NCBI GenBank assembly: GCA_008508345.1
Contig: QNGE01003302.1
Location: forward strand, 9,340-73,339
DNA length: 64,000 nucleotides
Reading direction: 5' to 3'
DNA from: Paragonimus westermani
Lineage: Eukaryota; Platyhelminthes; Trematoda; Plagiorchiida; Troglotrematidae
The notes under the pieces were generated by a model, which was given only the letters and a program-made list of their open reading frames with translations, ran no database searches and had not been told where the DNA came from. Made by a program: the position numbers and the translations under genes. Below are positions 45,683 to 58,400 of the stretch, in pieces (position 1 is the stretch's first letter; each line of letters opens with the position of its first letter).

Positions 45683-47520
45683 TCATTGCTCCAAATCATG
45701 GGCTTGACTGATTGTGGGCCAGGGGAGGTTAAGTGTCCGCACGAACTTTTTCTGAGCGCAGAGGTAAGGGTTGCGCAATCGGATGCTGATGGCTTCGGCA
45801 ACGGTCAACATTCGAAATCTCACCATTTTTGATCGATTCCTTGGCACTCGGTAGACAATCCGAAAAGCATCTTTCTTACTGACANNNNNNNNNNNNNNNN
45901 NNNNNNNNNNNNNNNNNNNNNNNNNNNNNNNNNNNNNNNNNNNNNNNNNNNNNNNNNNNNNNNNNNNNNNNNNNNNNNNNNNNNNNNNNNNNNNNNNNNN
46001 NNNNNNNNNNNNNNNNNNNNNNNNNNNNNNNNNNNNNNNNNNNNNNNNNNNNNNNNNNNNNNNNNNNNNNNNNNNNNNNNNNNNNNNNNNNNNNNNNNNN
46101 NNNNNNNNNNNNNNNNNNNNNNNNNNNNNNNNNNNNNNNNNNNNNNNNNNNNNNNNNNNNNNNNNNNNNNNNNNNNNNNNNNNNNNNNNNNNNNNNNNNN
46201 NNNNNNNNNNNNNNNNNNNNNNNNNNNNNNNNNNNNNNNNNNNNNNNNNNNNNNNNNNNNNNNNNNNNNNNNNNNNNNNNNNNNNNNNNNNNNNNNNNNN
46301 NNNNNNNNNNNNNNNNNNNNNNNNNNNNNNNNNNNNNNNNNNNNNNNNNNNNNNNNNNNNNNNNNNNNNNNNNNNNNNNNNNNNNNNNNNNNNNNNNNNN
46401 NNNNNNNNNNNNNNNNNNNNNNNNNNNNNNNNNNNNNNNNNNNNNNNNNNNNNNNNNNNNNNNNNNNNNNNNNNNNNNNNNNNNNNNNNNNNNNNNNNNN
46501 NNNNNNNNNNNNNNNNNNNNNNNNNNNNNNNNNNNNNNNNNNNNNNNNNNNNNNNNNNNNNNNNNNNNNNNNNNNNNNNNNNNNNNNNNNNNNNNNNNNN
46601 NNNNNNNNNNNNNNNNNNNNNNNNNNNNNNNNNNNNNNNNNNNNNNNNNNNNNNNNNNNNNNNNNNNNNNNNNNNNNNNNNNNNNNNNNNNNNNNNNNNN
46701 NNNNNNNNNNNNNNNNNNNNNNNNNNNNNNNNNNNNNNNNNNNNNNNNNNNNNNNNNNNNNNNNNNNNNNNNNNNNNNNNNNNNNNNNNNNNNNNNNNNN
46801 NNNNNNNNNNNNNNNNNNNNNNNNNNNNNNNNNNNNNNNNNGGGGCGTGCTGCTGTGTTGTCGGTGCCGTTTTAGCTTTCGTTTGTGTAAGTCGTGTGCA
46901 TGGCTTACTGGGCCTTCGGCTCATGTTTGTTCGTATTGGTTCTCTTTTCAGAACTGTTGTTCGAACCCCTACTTCGGAAGAGCGTTGTCCCCTGGTGTGT
47001 TCACGTTGCCCGAATGTTGGTCCGCGAAGTGACGGGCATCCAGAGTAGAGTCGGCTGGTCTGCATGTTACATTATGTGCATCAATGAATTTGTCGAGGTA
47101 TCCATTTGTTAGTAAAGTTCGCCTCAACAACTCCTGTTCTGTCTTCAGTGTCCGGAGTACAAATACGTTTGGCTCTCTGAAACAGTGTCATAACTGAACC
47201 CCGTTTGTATGCAATAGGAGCAAAACTTGAAAACTGCAGATATTGACCACCCCAAGTTGCTTTGCGGTGAACTGAGCGTTATAAAGTATCAAACGCACGT
47301 CTAGTAATAGGTACATCCAAAAAAGGTAAACTATTGTTCGACTCCACTTCGTGAGATAAAGATAGGTTTGGGTGAATATTATTGAGAAAGCTAAAGAACA
47401 TGCCAAAAAGAAAAACATCAGTAAAAATTAAAATATCATCAACGTATCTTTTGTACAATAACGAATCAGCTATATAATCCGGGACTTGCCGCTAAATCAT
47501 TCCTAAGAAGATATCAGCTA
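45683..47520 (-). mobile_element. Penelope-like element: RT to GIY-YIG tail, with assembly gap
   Basis: On the minus strand from 47520: ADIFLGMI, a stop, VPDYIADSLLYKRYVDDILI (catalytic YVDD encoded at 47447-47436, intact), FLNNIHPNLSLSREVESNNS with LPFLDVPITR, then WGGQYLQFSSFAPIAYKRGS and VMTLFQRAKR. This is the palm-to-thumb order of Penelope RT. After frameshifts and the N gap, the C-terminus reads FRIVYRVPRNRSKMVRF and VAEAISIRLRNPYLCAQKKF, the GIY-YIG tail. Fingers and the N-terminus are missing. PLEs are a separate retroelement class that use a GIY-YIG nuclease. The 460-codon frame through this block is inflated by N's. Confidence 0.88.
45885..46841. other. Assembly gap (957 N)
   Basis: A run of N inside the Penelope-like element, covering what should be the segment between RT thumb and the end of the GIY-YIG domain. 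The gap length may be an estimate. Confidence 0.99.
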
Positions 47521-48030
47521 GTGTTGGGCCTAACGGACATAAGCAGAACAAACCGACAACTATCACAGCGAGTCGCCGAACACATCCCGATGTGGTTGAA
47601 ACATCAAATGACGCACCAGTCCCATCTTTGTGCAGTGACTACTCGAAATCAAACGTCATCGATTGCTAAACACCTCATGACAACAGGTCATCAAGTTGAC
47701 CCAGTTAACTCATTCAGGATACTGTTGCGCAACCGAAATCCGAAGTTACTAGCTTTCTACGAAGCGATGCTCATTCGAACTTACCAACCGACGTTATGTG
47801 CGCAGAAGTGGTTGAAACAACCGGTCGGGTTGCCATGGTCATGATTACATAATAACTGGTGTGCTTGTATGTGTGTCTAGTCCCTGCGTGTCGTTAAATA
47901 TTTGTTGTATATAACTGGCATGTTTTACGTTTGCGACTGATGAGAGTAAATGAAATGTTAACATATCGCAATATATGTCTTCCTTCTGCTCTGATGAAGT
48001 GGTTAAAGGGAGCTCAGTGTTTCAAACTAA
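47521..48030 (+). mobile_element. Penelope-like element GIY-YIG domain plus 3' flank
   Basis: A 107-codon plus frame opens LGLTDISRTNRQLSQRVAEH, the start of the Penelope GIY-YIG domain, where 'YIGRT.R.L..R..EH' is usual; the Y-I-G is degraded to L-T-D-I-S but RT.RQL..RV.EH is intact. It continues SSIAKHLMTTGHQVDPVNSF, RILLRNRNPKLLAFYEAMLI, RTYQPTLCAQKWLKQPVGLP and W, then a stop. It begins exactly where the minus-strand PLE fragment ends, so two 5'-truncated elements stand back to back. The 3' flank carries the hammerhead-like motif below. Confidence 0.88.
47931..47971 (+). ncRNA. Hammerhead-like ribozyme motif in PLE 3' flank
   Basis: About 85 bases after the PLE stop: stem I TTGCGA (47931-47936) pairs with TCGCAA (47966-47971); core CTGATGA (47937-47943); core GAA (47952-47954); stem III ATG/CAT with loop TTAA (47955-47964); cleavage base A at 47965 after T. 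Core strands and stems I and III are right, but the stem II segment GAGTAAAT pairs at best by one G-T wobble, so activity is doubtful. Hammerheads are an established component of Penelope-like elements, which supports the reading. Confidence 0.55.
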
Positions 48031-51000
48031 CCTTCTATTGATTATGTCCTAAAAGGCCATTAGAAGTTTTCCGTTTGACCGGATGGCAGCTTAGTAACAA
48101 ACAGTTTACCAGTTGAATTGTACAACCGAATTAATTAAGTCACTCTGAACCTGTAACTCTTTGGAGTGGTCAACCACCTTCATCCTGAGCTAGGTGTCTT
48201 TTTGTCAACTTGTAGTACTTTTCTCTGGTGTGAGCAAAACCAACGATAACACGTTATCCCTTTAAAACAATGTCCGGTTTAATTAACTCGTTGGATACAT
48301 TTTTCGAATAAATTGTTCGGTTGCTTGTCTATTCGCTTAACGTCCGGGAGTTAAAAATGATTACTACTTGCGTAGTCAAAGTCACCACAGTATCATGTGC
48401 TTGATTTCCAGGATAAAAATAGTCATTTGCAGTAAAATTGACTCGTCCCACTGAGCTTCATACACAGACTTCCCCATGTGCTATTCAAGCAACGTCCCAT
48501 TTCAGTTGATAATCATCAAAACTCTTCTGTTTCGTAACTGGTCTTAGTGAAGTTGCCCATTTGGGAAAAGTTTCTAAAAAGACACTCGCATCAGAAAGTG
48601 ATTGCCATAAAGTGATCTGTGAAAAATCAGTAGACCATAAAGTGTTTTTTTGTTGTGCAAACGAAAGGTTAGAATGCTTGTTCATCACGAAAAGTAGAAC
48701 GCTTCCTCAATAATAGCATGATTGCAGATGTATAATCCATTCTGGCGACATTCAGCTTTTAGCTGAGATAATAGGATTGAACTTATGGGTAGTTGCGAAG
48801 CAGTTACATGTCCAGTTTAACGGACCATCTGATTAAATGAACTCTGAGGGTGTTTTTTCATCTAACTGCTAACAAGGCCCGGTATTACATCACACTATTT
48901 CAAATTACACAGATAGGATTGGCTACCTGACCTCTTGAGAACGAGTTTTGTCAATGGATTTTCCTTGCTGATGTTTCTGTTGCCACAGTGTACTCCAGGA
49001 CATTTTGGTCTCCATGTAATTTTTGAGCACAGGTAGTCTTTTTATACAGTTTGTGAATTCACAGGATGGGAAACGTATTTTGGACGAATATTTGGGAAGA
49101 ATTTGATTGGAAGAAAACCGAGCAACACCTCAACCTTGTGACAAGCAGACGGGAACGGGACCTAAGTATATACCATTGGGCTGCTCCCACTGGGGAAAAA
49201 ATTGAAATGTTGTAGTCAGCAGTTTGCTAACTGTGGGACGGATTTCGTTTTTTGGTTCATCCCGTTTCGAATATGAAGTCATAACATAGTTAACTAGATT
49301 CAAAGTGGGTAGTGTAAGTCAGTCGATGAAATGTTGGATCTGGACTGTACACTTTCAGTTTGTTGAACATTAAATGGGATAAAGTGAAGATCACGTCTAA
49401 CGGATTTGCGTAGGTTGTCTGAAACTGTGTAAATATCTCTCGGCAATGTCTACTGAAAGAAGTCAGGAATTCGAATAAGACAGTACACATTTGCTCAGTG
49501 GCTTTATTTTACACAAGTCTGTTTTTTTCTAATTCATCCTCTGAACGTAGATTACTACATTTGAGCGGATTATAATTGCGACAGGCTGAGACTGTATAGC
49601 TTCAGAGGAACTTGTGCACAACCGGTAATTACGTTTGTTAGTATGTTTCACGTTTGATTCAGAAACTGTTTCAGATGAGTTACATGCCTTGGAGTGTACA
49701 CAGTAGGGGGGAAATAAAGTTTACGATAAGCTGACGATGTCAAGGGTACAAAAAAGATGGCTGATGCTACTCTCGAATGGCTTTTCGCAATTGACTGACA
49801 GTGCGGGGAAAAATAGAGATCGATACAAACAGCCGGATATTTCGTCAGGAGGTTAGTGCATTGTGACTGCTTTTATCATTGTCTTGAGAATAGAGGTCAC
49901 TTTTCTTTAATATCAGGTCAACTTTGCCCTATTTCTTTGCTGCGTTTTCATCGTGCATTTTTGTCCCTATCTGGGTTTATGGCTATATGTTTCATGAAAA
50001 TTACTTTTAGTAAAGCTTAAACTTTGTTCTTTTAATGTTCACTTTTAATTTCCTTATAAATTTACTTGTCTGTTGACACAACGTTTTACACTTCGAAGTG
50101 AACACGGAGTACGTTTAGTTTGATTGGTATTTCCTTTGGACAGGAAAAATCTTGTTGAGTATAAAGTTGTGAAAATTTGTGAACAAGTTCGAACGCGGCA
50201 TTCACTGTGTTCTGAGGTCGATGCACTCCAGTTGAAAGTAATCTAATCCTTTTCTGATAGACATTAGAACAATCATGTAACAGGGCAGTAGAGACTTAAG
50301 ATTGATGGAACGTTCCAGCAAGCCGGTGCTTCTACTCTGGGTTGCAATAACGTTTTCTCTGGAAGAAATTTATCTTCAGTTTCTGGTGGTTATGTCTCGT
50401 AGGGAATTCTTTTACCATTTTGACAAGACCGGGGGCAAACAGTTTATGGAACGTATGACAGGAACAACCTTTTAACATAGGGTGAGAAGCAACTTGAGGG
50501 TCAAGGTGTTGCTGGACAGGTGTGACTATTTCAGTCAAATTTCCTTCCGTATCTCACTGACACTCACTTGTATATATATAAAGGAAAGGAGGTTTTCGAA
50601 AGAAAGATTATACTCGAACGAGAGCTTCCAGAAGTGGATTTCGCGCAAACAACACCAGAAGATAGGTTGAAACCAGCTATTCCAGGGTGATCTCTCGGAT
50701 ACTCCTGAAAAACACTTAATTTCTAGCTATTATACGTGTGTTTGATGATTCATCGAAATTCCTATAGGTCGCAGTAATAGTCAGGAGTACGTTATGAAAC
50801 CCTCAGTGAGAAAAAGTAATCTCTAGTGTATGAAAACAGTTTCGATAGAGCGACTGATGAACACACTGTACGCGAAAATCACGGAAGATCACAATTTTCC
50901 AGTGTCAACATTTGCTTGATGATGTTTCATTGGTGACCTGCAGGATCCCCAGTTTTACGGGAAACGATAGGCGGATGAATTTGCGAGTAGCTGACTACTC

Positions 51001-54000
51001 TACGGTTGGTCTTCAAACATCCAACATTACCAGCAGGAAGCTGTGAAAGATATTTGAGAACATTTGGTTAAAGTGAACACAAGTGATTGTCACCCCCAGA
51101 GAGGTGAACATTGAGAGCAGCTGCCTCGATGTCTCAATTAACCATTAATCCACTGTTTTCACGCTGCTGATGGATAGAACATTTACTACTGTTGCACAGC
51201 GATAATCAATATTTCAGTAACATAGGCAACGAGAGAGAAGTTACTAAATAAAAACATTCATGAGTGCTCTAACACAGATTGCTGTAGCGCAAATGCTGTC
51301 AAATAAATATCGTCGTTAACTTACTTAGGTAGATCGTCAGATTAAAAAATGTCACAAAGCCAGGTTGTCTTGCGTAAAAGACTACAAATCAAAATAGAAT
51401 CCAACTGATAATTGATGACTATATTTGTGTTCAGTTACACAGTTGTGGTGCGCAATATCGGAGGAACGTATGCACTCGACCACGTTTCTATTCTACCAAC
51501 GTTTTTCCGTTATGTCTATTGGTTCGTGTCTGGCTTTAAGATCAGACTCCTGTGGTCGATAACTGTTTGCGTTGAGCACTATCGTGTAGAGGCCAGGTTT
51601 CGGACCGAAACAGAACAAAAGATACTTTACTTCCGTTTGTGCTCTGTGTAATGATGTTAAATGAGCATGTGCTCAGAGAATTTGTCGCACAAAGGATCAG
51701 TTTAGGCGGGTTTGATAAACGTTGCAGTCGAGACCTCTTTGAAGCGAGTTTTTTAACGATATGTGTAAGTTATTAAAACGCCAGTACATAAGATTACCTG
51801 GAAGTTATCTAGTGATTAATCCTTCATGAACCCGCATGTTTACATCTGCAAATAGGATACAAAAGCTGAGTTTTTAATTGACCTGGCAACATAATGTGAT
51901 CATCTGGTAGATTCTATGCGATAGATTTGGCTTATCGGTTAACTAGGTCCGAAAGTGAAATTTCCGGGCTTCCGGTGTGACTTTGTAGGTTGGCTAGTAA
52001 ATCACTTTTCACTTCTGGGAATGCTGTTTCTGTTGCTGGTTCGAATCCAGTCGATGTTCAGATTTTTCTCAGTTGGGTCTCTTCTAAACTATTATACGAA
52101 CCACCACTGACATACTGTGCTGTATAAGCCGACATCTTCTTTCAGATGCTTTTTGTTAAACGTAAAGAACGGAAAAAATGAATCATCACCGTAGACGAAA
52201 TTTCATAACAAAATAGTTGCGATATTATCGTCAAACAGGTTGATGGACAATGAATTTCAGGTAACCTAATCCGGGAATTTCGCGACTGAAACCGCTAAAC
52301 TATCCCAGTAGTAGGAATGACTAACACAGAACGAACTCGCAGGTTAATTCCCCTACTTTCCGTGTTCTTTTACGGATGATGAATTTGAGGATGTATGTAG
52401 GTATTTTAGTGATATCGACATGTAACTGAAACCCCCTTCACAATCCAGTTTGAAAGCGACGATTGCAAACGAACTCTTAAAAGTATTGGGGTAGCACTGG
52501 CTGACACGGCCGCATAAAGTCGCTTTTTAAGTGAACAGCTCACGTCTGCTAAATGTTTTGTAAACGAGAAAGTTGGCTTCGCATTTAACAGGACCCCTCC
52601 AATTTGAACACTCCGTGTTCCCCTTAACCAGAGGTCATGATGCAAGAATAATTAGTGTGTATAGAATAGAGCGCTTTATAAGAGAGGTAATTATACTTTC
52701 AGAGAAGTACCTAGAATATAGACTATGGAAATAAATACAAACGAACAGAAACGTTTATCGGGGAAAAACCAGATACCCCGAATTTTTTAAATCACAATTA
52801 CCGTTGTGGTACTGAGATGCCACTCAACTAGTGAGGATTGTCCGGTCCTCTGGTGTAGATAGCTAGTCTGGAGGTGTTGCAGACAGCCATACTTCCCGGT
52901 CTACCCAAAACCAGATCCTACTGAGGTGGTTTGGGATAAGAACACAGAATTAGGACAGTTAAATGCATTACGTAGATAGCGAACGCATTACAGCAACATT
53001 CGAGTATTTACTAGTCAATAACTTAATTAGGGAATATATTAATCGCTGTATGTGACCGTATGAGTCGCAGAGCACCAGATGAAATGACTTAGTACTTATT
53101 GTGGTATCCTGTAAACTGAGATTGGTCTGATAGTCACAGGTTCCGGGACCGCCTTATTCAAACCCTAATGTGCCGTGGCTTCGTGTCCACAAATCGTAGC
53201 AGAATGACTACACTTAATCAAAACCCTTCTGACTGCCCTGTTGACAATGATTCAACAACCATCGTTATGAGTACAGTAAAAGTCAGGTACCTGGATGTAG
53301 CCATGGGCTTTGTGCAGCATTAATTCACATTCTGCATCAAATCGCCACTTCCATGAGACCACTGGAACAATAAGGCGTGTTGTGGGACATGAACATTTCA
53401 ATTTCGCATCATTAGGTGTTTAGTTAAACTCCAGCCTGAAATACGTCGATGCGTATAGTGAGGACGAGTGAACAGGATTAACACACAGGACAGGCAATAA
53501 GGCAAAACGGATAGAATTAGTTACTGGTTTTGCCCGCATGACGCAGGTTCTCTTTGATCAATGCACTGAGAAAAACAGAATATTACGAGCTAGTTGTAGT
53601 ACCCAACGTTTCAATAACCTCCGGTGGTCTACCTCAGGAGTCCTTTAACTGAAATCACACTGACAAAATAACACAAGTCACGTGAATCTGGCTCTGGTTT
53701 GGTCGACCTGTGTTGCGTCTGAAATGAATGGTCGAATCCTTTGCTCATTAATGGGGGGATGAGGCTGATGTAGATAAGGTGCATCTGTTTCTGGTGTTAT
53801 TTATCCACCCATGCCGCATTGCACAGAGGGGTTTGCTATCATTGCGATTGACACAAGCGTGTTAGGTGTAACTGGTGAGAGCTTTAGCACAACATCGCTT
53901 GGCATGGGAAGAGAGATCCCCTATGAATCACTCGAACGTGATCAGAACATATTACCCTGTGACACTGTTGTGAGAAACTTGTCAATCGCGCATACCAATA

Positions 54001-54439
54001 AAAATACTACTCAACGTTTGTGCTCTGAGTCTTCCCAGTTTTACACCATAGGTTTATCTAAAGTAGAGCCTTAAGTTTCAAATCGGACATTTTCAGCATA
54101 AAAAGCTCGAGATCTGTGAGGTAATCTCGGGAAAATTGATATGGGTAAATCGTTCGAAAGTAGTATAAACCGACGTAGCTAACTTTAACTCAAACTCTGA
54201 TTAGGATAGGTAGGTCAGACTCACATAAATGGCGCAATTTCCAATTCTCATGTAGGAATTCAGCGAATTACAAATCTGCCTGATGACTTTTCCAGTTTAT
54301 CAATACTTCTGGTCAAAACTGACCTGCTTATTAGGTAAATGAATTCTTAAAACTTGTTACTTCCTTAGTTGAAGTTTCGATGTGTTAGAATTCAGTATTC
54401 TCTCCTGAAGTTGCTTCCCTAATAATTAGCCGGCATCTC
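48031..54439. other. Unassigned 6.4-kb stretch
   Basis: No recognised retroelement or host domain. Short frames at 48485 (minus), 50332 (minus), 51412 (plus), 52406 (minus) and 53811 (plus) have no known motif; the 48485-48688 minus frame has a fairly protein-like composition, but nothing more supports it. Confidence 0.45.
51985..52050 (+). repeat. tRNA-like unit with perfect B-box
   Basis: GGTTCGAATCC is an exact Pol III B-box; TTGGCTAGTAA about 40 bases upstream is a passable A-box. No cloverleaf or 3' SINE body was established. Confidence 0.3.
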
Positions 54440-54640
54440 TTGTTGTATCTTATGTAATTTTTAAGCCACACGGACAGAAATCCAACACAAAATAACGAGT
54501 GAAACTTTGACCGACCAACTCTCACGCACGTGATACGCTTGGCCACTGCACCACTCAGCTCACATTTGGTGTGACCACAGTATCACATCTAAACTGCCAC
54601 ATTCACCTATGGGTTATGCCTAAGTTTCCGAATTAGTTTG
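54440..54640 (-). mobile_element. Diverged SINE relative, copy E
   Basis: On the minus strand, GTGAGCTGAGTGGTGCAGTG and GCCAAGCG resemble the A-box head of SINE copies A-D (GTGAGGTCAATGGCGCAGTG), and the preceding GATACTGTGGTCACACC resembles their GATTCGGTCGTGCC. Beyond the head the similarity fades and no hammerhead is seen. Confidence 0.45.
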
Positions 54641-55739
54641 AGGAAATGCAGGAACAATTTTGTTTGTTGTAACCGATGAACGTCAACATTGTTGCATCTT
54701 AATCTCGTTGAATTCACAGAGGATATCAAAATAATTGAAAGAAGATGCTGTTCGAAAAATTTGATTAGGACTTAGATTTATATATTTTTATTCAGTTGAA
54801 AATTCAATGCCAGTCCTTCTTAAAATGTAAAAGTAAAGCCGAAAATGCGAGCCAAAGTTCAACTGCAGAGTTTGTGGTATACAGGAGGTTGTCAGACTCT
54901 AGGAATAGGGAAAACAAGATGTACTATTCCTTTATGAAGTGTCCTCACCGTGCATTCTTTTCGAATGTAAAACTGTGATAAGCTATGGACGGTGTTCAGT
55001 TTGCACCAAATAGTTTACCACCACTTATAATTAATTTCAAGAATATTAGTGATGAATACGGTTCTAATCTTTGTCGTTTAGCCGAATTTACAGTGATTGA
55101 CAGGCCACAAGATGACACTGTATCTCATGCCTCTATCGCATTATCAACCGTAAGACGTCACGTACACTCACTCAGTCCAGTGTGTTGACGAGGCTAATGT
55201 GATGACTTTTGACAGTTATATTGCATTAGCAGAATGTAAGCTATCAGATAGTTAAAATACTACTTAGGCGTCAACACAAATCCGTGTACCTCCACTGAAC
55301 AGCAACGAACATGAGAATTACTGAGTAAATTAACTTAGTCACGACGTAATCATTTTCACTGCACTATGCTGTTTATTTCCATCTGGATTTCTGGGCGATT
55401 TGTTTGTTTCTTCGGGTTTAGTGGAGTAACATTTCATTGGAATTATAGCTTCCTTGCGTGATATTACAATAAAAATGGTTGTATTAATGGAATGGCTATG
55501 GGTTAACAAGAAAATCCAATCTTCCTTTGGCTATTTTCTGTCAATGTCTAAAAGTTCTCATTATTGTTCAGTGAGGACAAAAGGGCCATTAGTAAATACT
55601 ATCTCAAAAGTTGTTTATGGACTAAATTGTTCAAATGATTGAAACGAACTGAACTCACTGTAGTAGACACTGACTCAACCGTGTAGAACAAGGCTTGTTT
55701 GTGGGCTTTAACCAACTGTCTTGCATTTTTCCGAATCGA
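54641..55739. other. Unassigned stretch
   Basis: Two plus frames in the same phase (54796-54978 and 54985-55188) are separated by a TGA-TAA pair; neither has a recognised motif. Confidence 0.4.
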
Positions 55740-56250
55740 TGTGATAACGTGTACACATGTACGCCATACCGTGAATATGCCCAGTTTAATCATGAGGAGA
55801 AACGTGTCGCAAAAAGCTTGCATCCAGTGCTTCATCATCAGGTCAAATACAACACATTTATATAAATTCGCCAGGGGTGGTACATTAGTAGGGTAAGGGA
55901 TGATAATCACTAATGTAAACCTAGTCAAACTCGTGAGGTCTACCCATGTAACACCAGTAACTTGCTTCTTAAACGTTCTCGGAAAAATCAGTACTCCTAC
56001 ATAACAGATCGATCCGGGCTATTGATGCGTGGCCACGGGAGGTTCAGTGTTTTGACCAGACGTTTCTGGGAGCTTAACGGGGATGTATGTAAGCGGATTG
56101 CAATGGCTTTTGAGTCAACGCTATTTAACCCACTTCGGTTGCCCTCCACAGACTTGATGGATAGGCTTTAACGAATCGGCCGGGTTGACCAGATGGTTTG
56201 ATTCGACCAAGGGCACAGCGACCGCCAGTGAGCAAGTTTTGTCAATCCTA
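55740..56250 (-). mobile_element. Penelope-like element 3' end (GIY-YIG tail plus 3' flank)
   Basis: The minus strand reads FVKAYPSSLWRATEVG-like sequence and then KAIAIRLHTSPLSSQKRLVK followed by TLNLPWPRI, the clearest copy of the PLE C-terminal block here. The next 200 non-coding bases align with the flank of the plus-strand copy at 13.7-13.96 kb, including CCTGATGATGAAGCACTG and the ACGTTTCTC word. The two copies are about 80% alike by eye over 470 bases. The 5' part is missing. Confidence 0.8.
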
Positions 56251-56599
56251 GAGCTGGCCATGCCGGATGATGCTCCCGGATGGGTACAAACGACGTTTTG
56301 TTTTGCGGCCTATGTAGCTTGTTCCACGGGAACAGGATAAACATTAGTCTGACTGGTGTCCGTATCATTTCAGGAAGTGAGCAAAATGAACGTATTGGTG
56401 CATTTGTAAAGTTATCCTTTTATTCGACAATAAGAGTCAAGTCGAAAGCATTGAATTGTTTTGAAGGAACTGTGTACGCCTTTGTAATCTTGTGCTTTGT
56501 GCGTCGGCTCTCCTCCGGTATTTCGGTACAAATAATCTGGAGTCATGGTCCGCAACATCTGCCTCCGTTCTATGCAACCCACACTTGAGTTCAACTCCA
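56251..56599. other. Spacer between PLE tail and LINE fragment
   Basis: No recognised feature; the overlapping short frames on both strands have no known motif. Confidence 0.4.
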
Positions 56600-56910
56600 T
56601 TGTACATTTTTCAGCGTGTTTTTCACATCAAACGATCATTCATGATAAGCTGGTTGAAATCTCTAAACCATTTTTTGACGTCCGCTGGCGCAGATGACTT
56701 AATTAATATTAAACGTTTATATATGCGAAAAACCTTTGATCTCGTCTATTTTAAGCATTCTTTGCTCAGAATAGCAGAACAGGATGAAACCTGTTGGCAA
56801 AACATTTGAGCTGGTTTCAGCTAAACCTTAGCCGCTTTAACTGGTATTTTTTCACACTTTCGAAACCGGTTGATTGATAGAGTTTTCACAGTTGATTCCT
56901 ATCTGACGCA
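56600..56910 (+). pseudogene. CR1/jockey-like LINE RT fragment
   Basis: The plus frame reads SFMISWLKSLNHFLTSAGAD and then DLINIKRLYMRKTFDLVYFK and HSLLRIAEQ. This fits the LINE palm pattern 'T..LL..L......G..VDV.YLDFSKAFD.V.H..LL.KL'. After two stops it continues IFSHFRNRLIDRVFTVD (family 'WI..FL..R.Q.V.VDG'). The catalytic Asp of 'LDFSKAFD' is lost. It is a short internal fragment without a YADD box. Confidence 0.55.
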
Positions 56911-58087
56911 AACATAATTTAGTAGACTTGACCACATTTGAAAATTATAACTGGATACACTACCCACCTGCAAAACTATCGAGAAATCGGTGCAGTTTTC
57001 AAACAACTTTTTTTCTAACCTGAATACATATCGTTGATCTAGACGAAATGTGAAAATCGGTGCGTTTTCAGTTCTCATTGAAGATGTTGAGGTCGATCGT
57101 GGGCTAGCAATAAAATCATCCGAAAGATAAAAATATGGACGCAAAATGAATTATTTGAATTCACTTGTAGCACGTTGATTTTATTGCATTTACTGAAGGG
57201 TGAAATACACAACTCTGGGGCTGATTTGTTGTTCGCACTCAGTGATGATTTACGTTGAGTGTTTGTTACTGGAGAGTCGTTTGCGTGCTAGGTCAGCACT
57301 GAAGAGGACGCAACAGCATTTTCAATATCATCAGTTATGTTCGAATAATTTAAATTACACCTTCACACGTCACTTAATCCGCACCGTAGGTATAGGGACA
57401 TCACGTGTTTTGCCATATCACTCCCATTTCCGTGAACAGAAGACCAATTTCAACACGATTCTGTGGTTCCAAAGGTTATTTTCTGTAGTATAAGAGAAAA
57501 TTCGAATTTGTGTGGTAAATCACCATTTTTTCGACCGATTACCGTATAAAAAACAGTTCAAATTTTCGTGCGAATATTGACGGACGTCTTTGGCATGTTG
57601 AATATCAGTTAGTGTAGAGGTGACTGAAATTTCAATATTCATCTGTTTCAGTTACGGTGCAAGAATACGTTGGCTTCCGTGTGACTGTTTTGCCGTCAAA
57701 CCATATCAACTGTAAATTGTGCATAAGCAGGTCACTGGGCCAAATTTCTGCTGTGATTGTCCCATTTTTAGTTGCTTACGAGTATGCATTTAATAATCGT
57801 TCTGTCGAAACCAATGGGTATTCGGTCCAAGAATAGTGGCAATCGATGTAACTTAATAGACACACGTGAGCACACCTATTGGTTTCGTTTTACGAAGGCT
57901 TGTCCATACTTAAATTTTAAATCAAATCCACCACAACCAATCGAGCAATGACCTCTGAACGGAAGCCGGGGCAGTGTTGGGTCTTTACTCAAATTAGACC
58001 GAAATCATATTTAACATATTTACCAACCGGATTCAACAACTTATTTATCTTCACCAACCGTGACCGTTTTTCTTAATTCCATCCAAT
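56911..58087. other. Unassigned stretch
   Basis: No supported gene. Frames at 56899-57144 minus and 57200-57493 plus are unrecognised. Confidence 0.45.
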
Positions 58088-58091
58088 TCAG

Positions 58092-58396
58092 TGTAGTGAG
58101 GATAAACGGTCGCACCATACTACTCACACCACTATTCAGTAGCTGCATGGATCGAAATGATCGCGGGATAAATACGGGAGAGATAGGGAAAGATCGTTGG
58201 AAGGCAGAATGACATTTAATGGCTGTCGCCACATGACGGAACTGAGACATGCTGTCCAAAGCGACTGGAGCGTCCTCAGAAGAGTGCGGTGTGCAAATGA
58301 GTGTTTTTGTTTCTAGTCCCGTTGAGAGGCTTAAGTAGTGTATTGGTTTCTCCAGTGAAACAACCTTTGTGTCGTCCGCCTTCTAGAGTCAGAACA
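58092..58396 (+). mobile_element. Solo LTR (305 bp) with 4-bp target-site duplication
   Basis: It starts TGTAGTGAGGATAAACGGTC, ends AGAGTCAGAACA and is flanked by TCAG on both sides (58088-58091, 58397-58400). The body matches the LTR at 62457-62778 over its full length. The matching position of the AATAAA of the other copy reads AGTGAA here. A 4-bp duplication is usual for Ty3/gypsy integrases. Confidence 0.85.
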
Positions 58397-58400
58397 TCAG

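Noticed and set aside
45683..47065. 460-codon minus-strand frame
   Set aside because: Most of its length is the N gap; only the C-terminal part is real PLE coding sequence, and the N-terminal part is out of frame with the RT.
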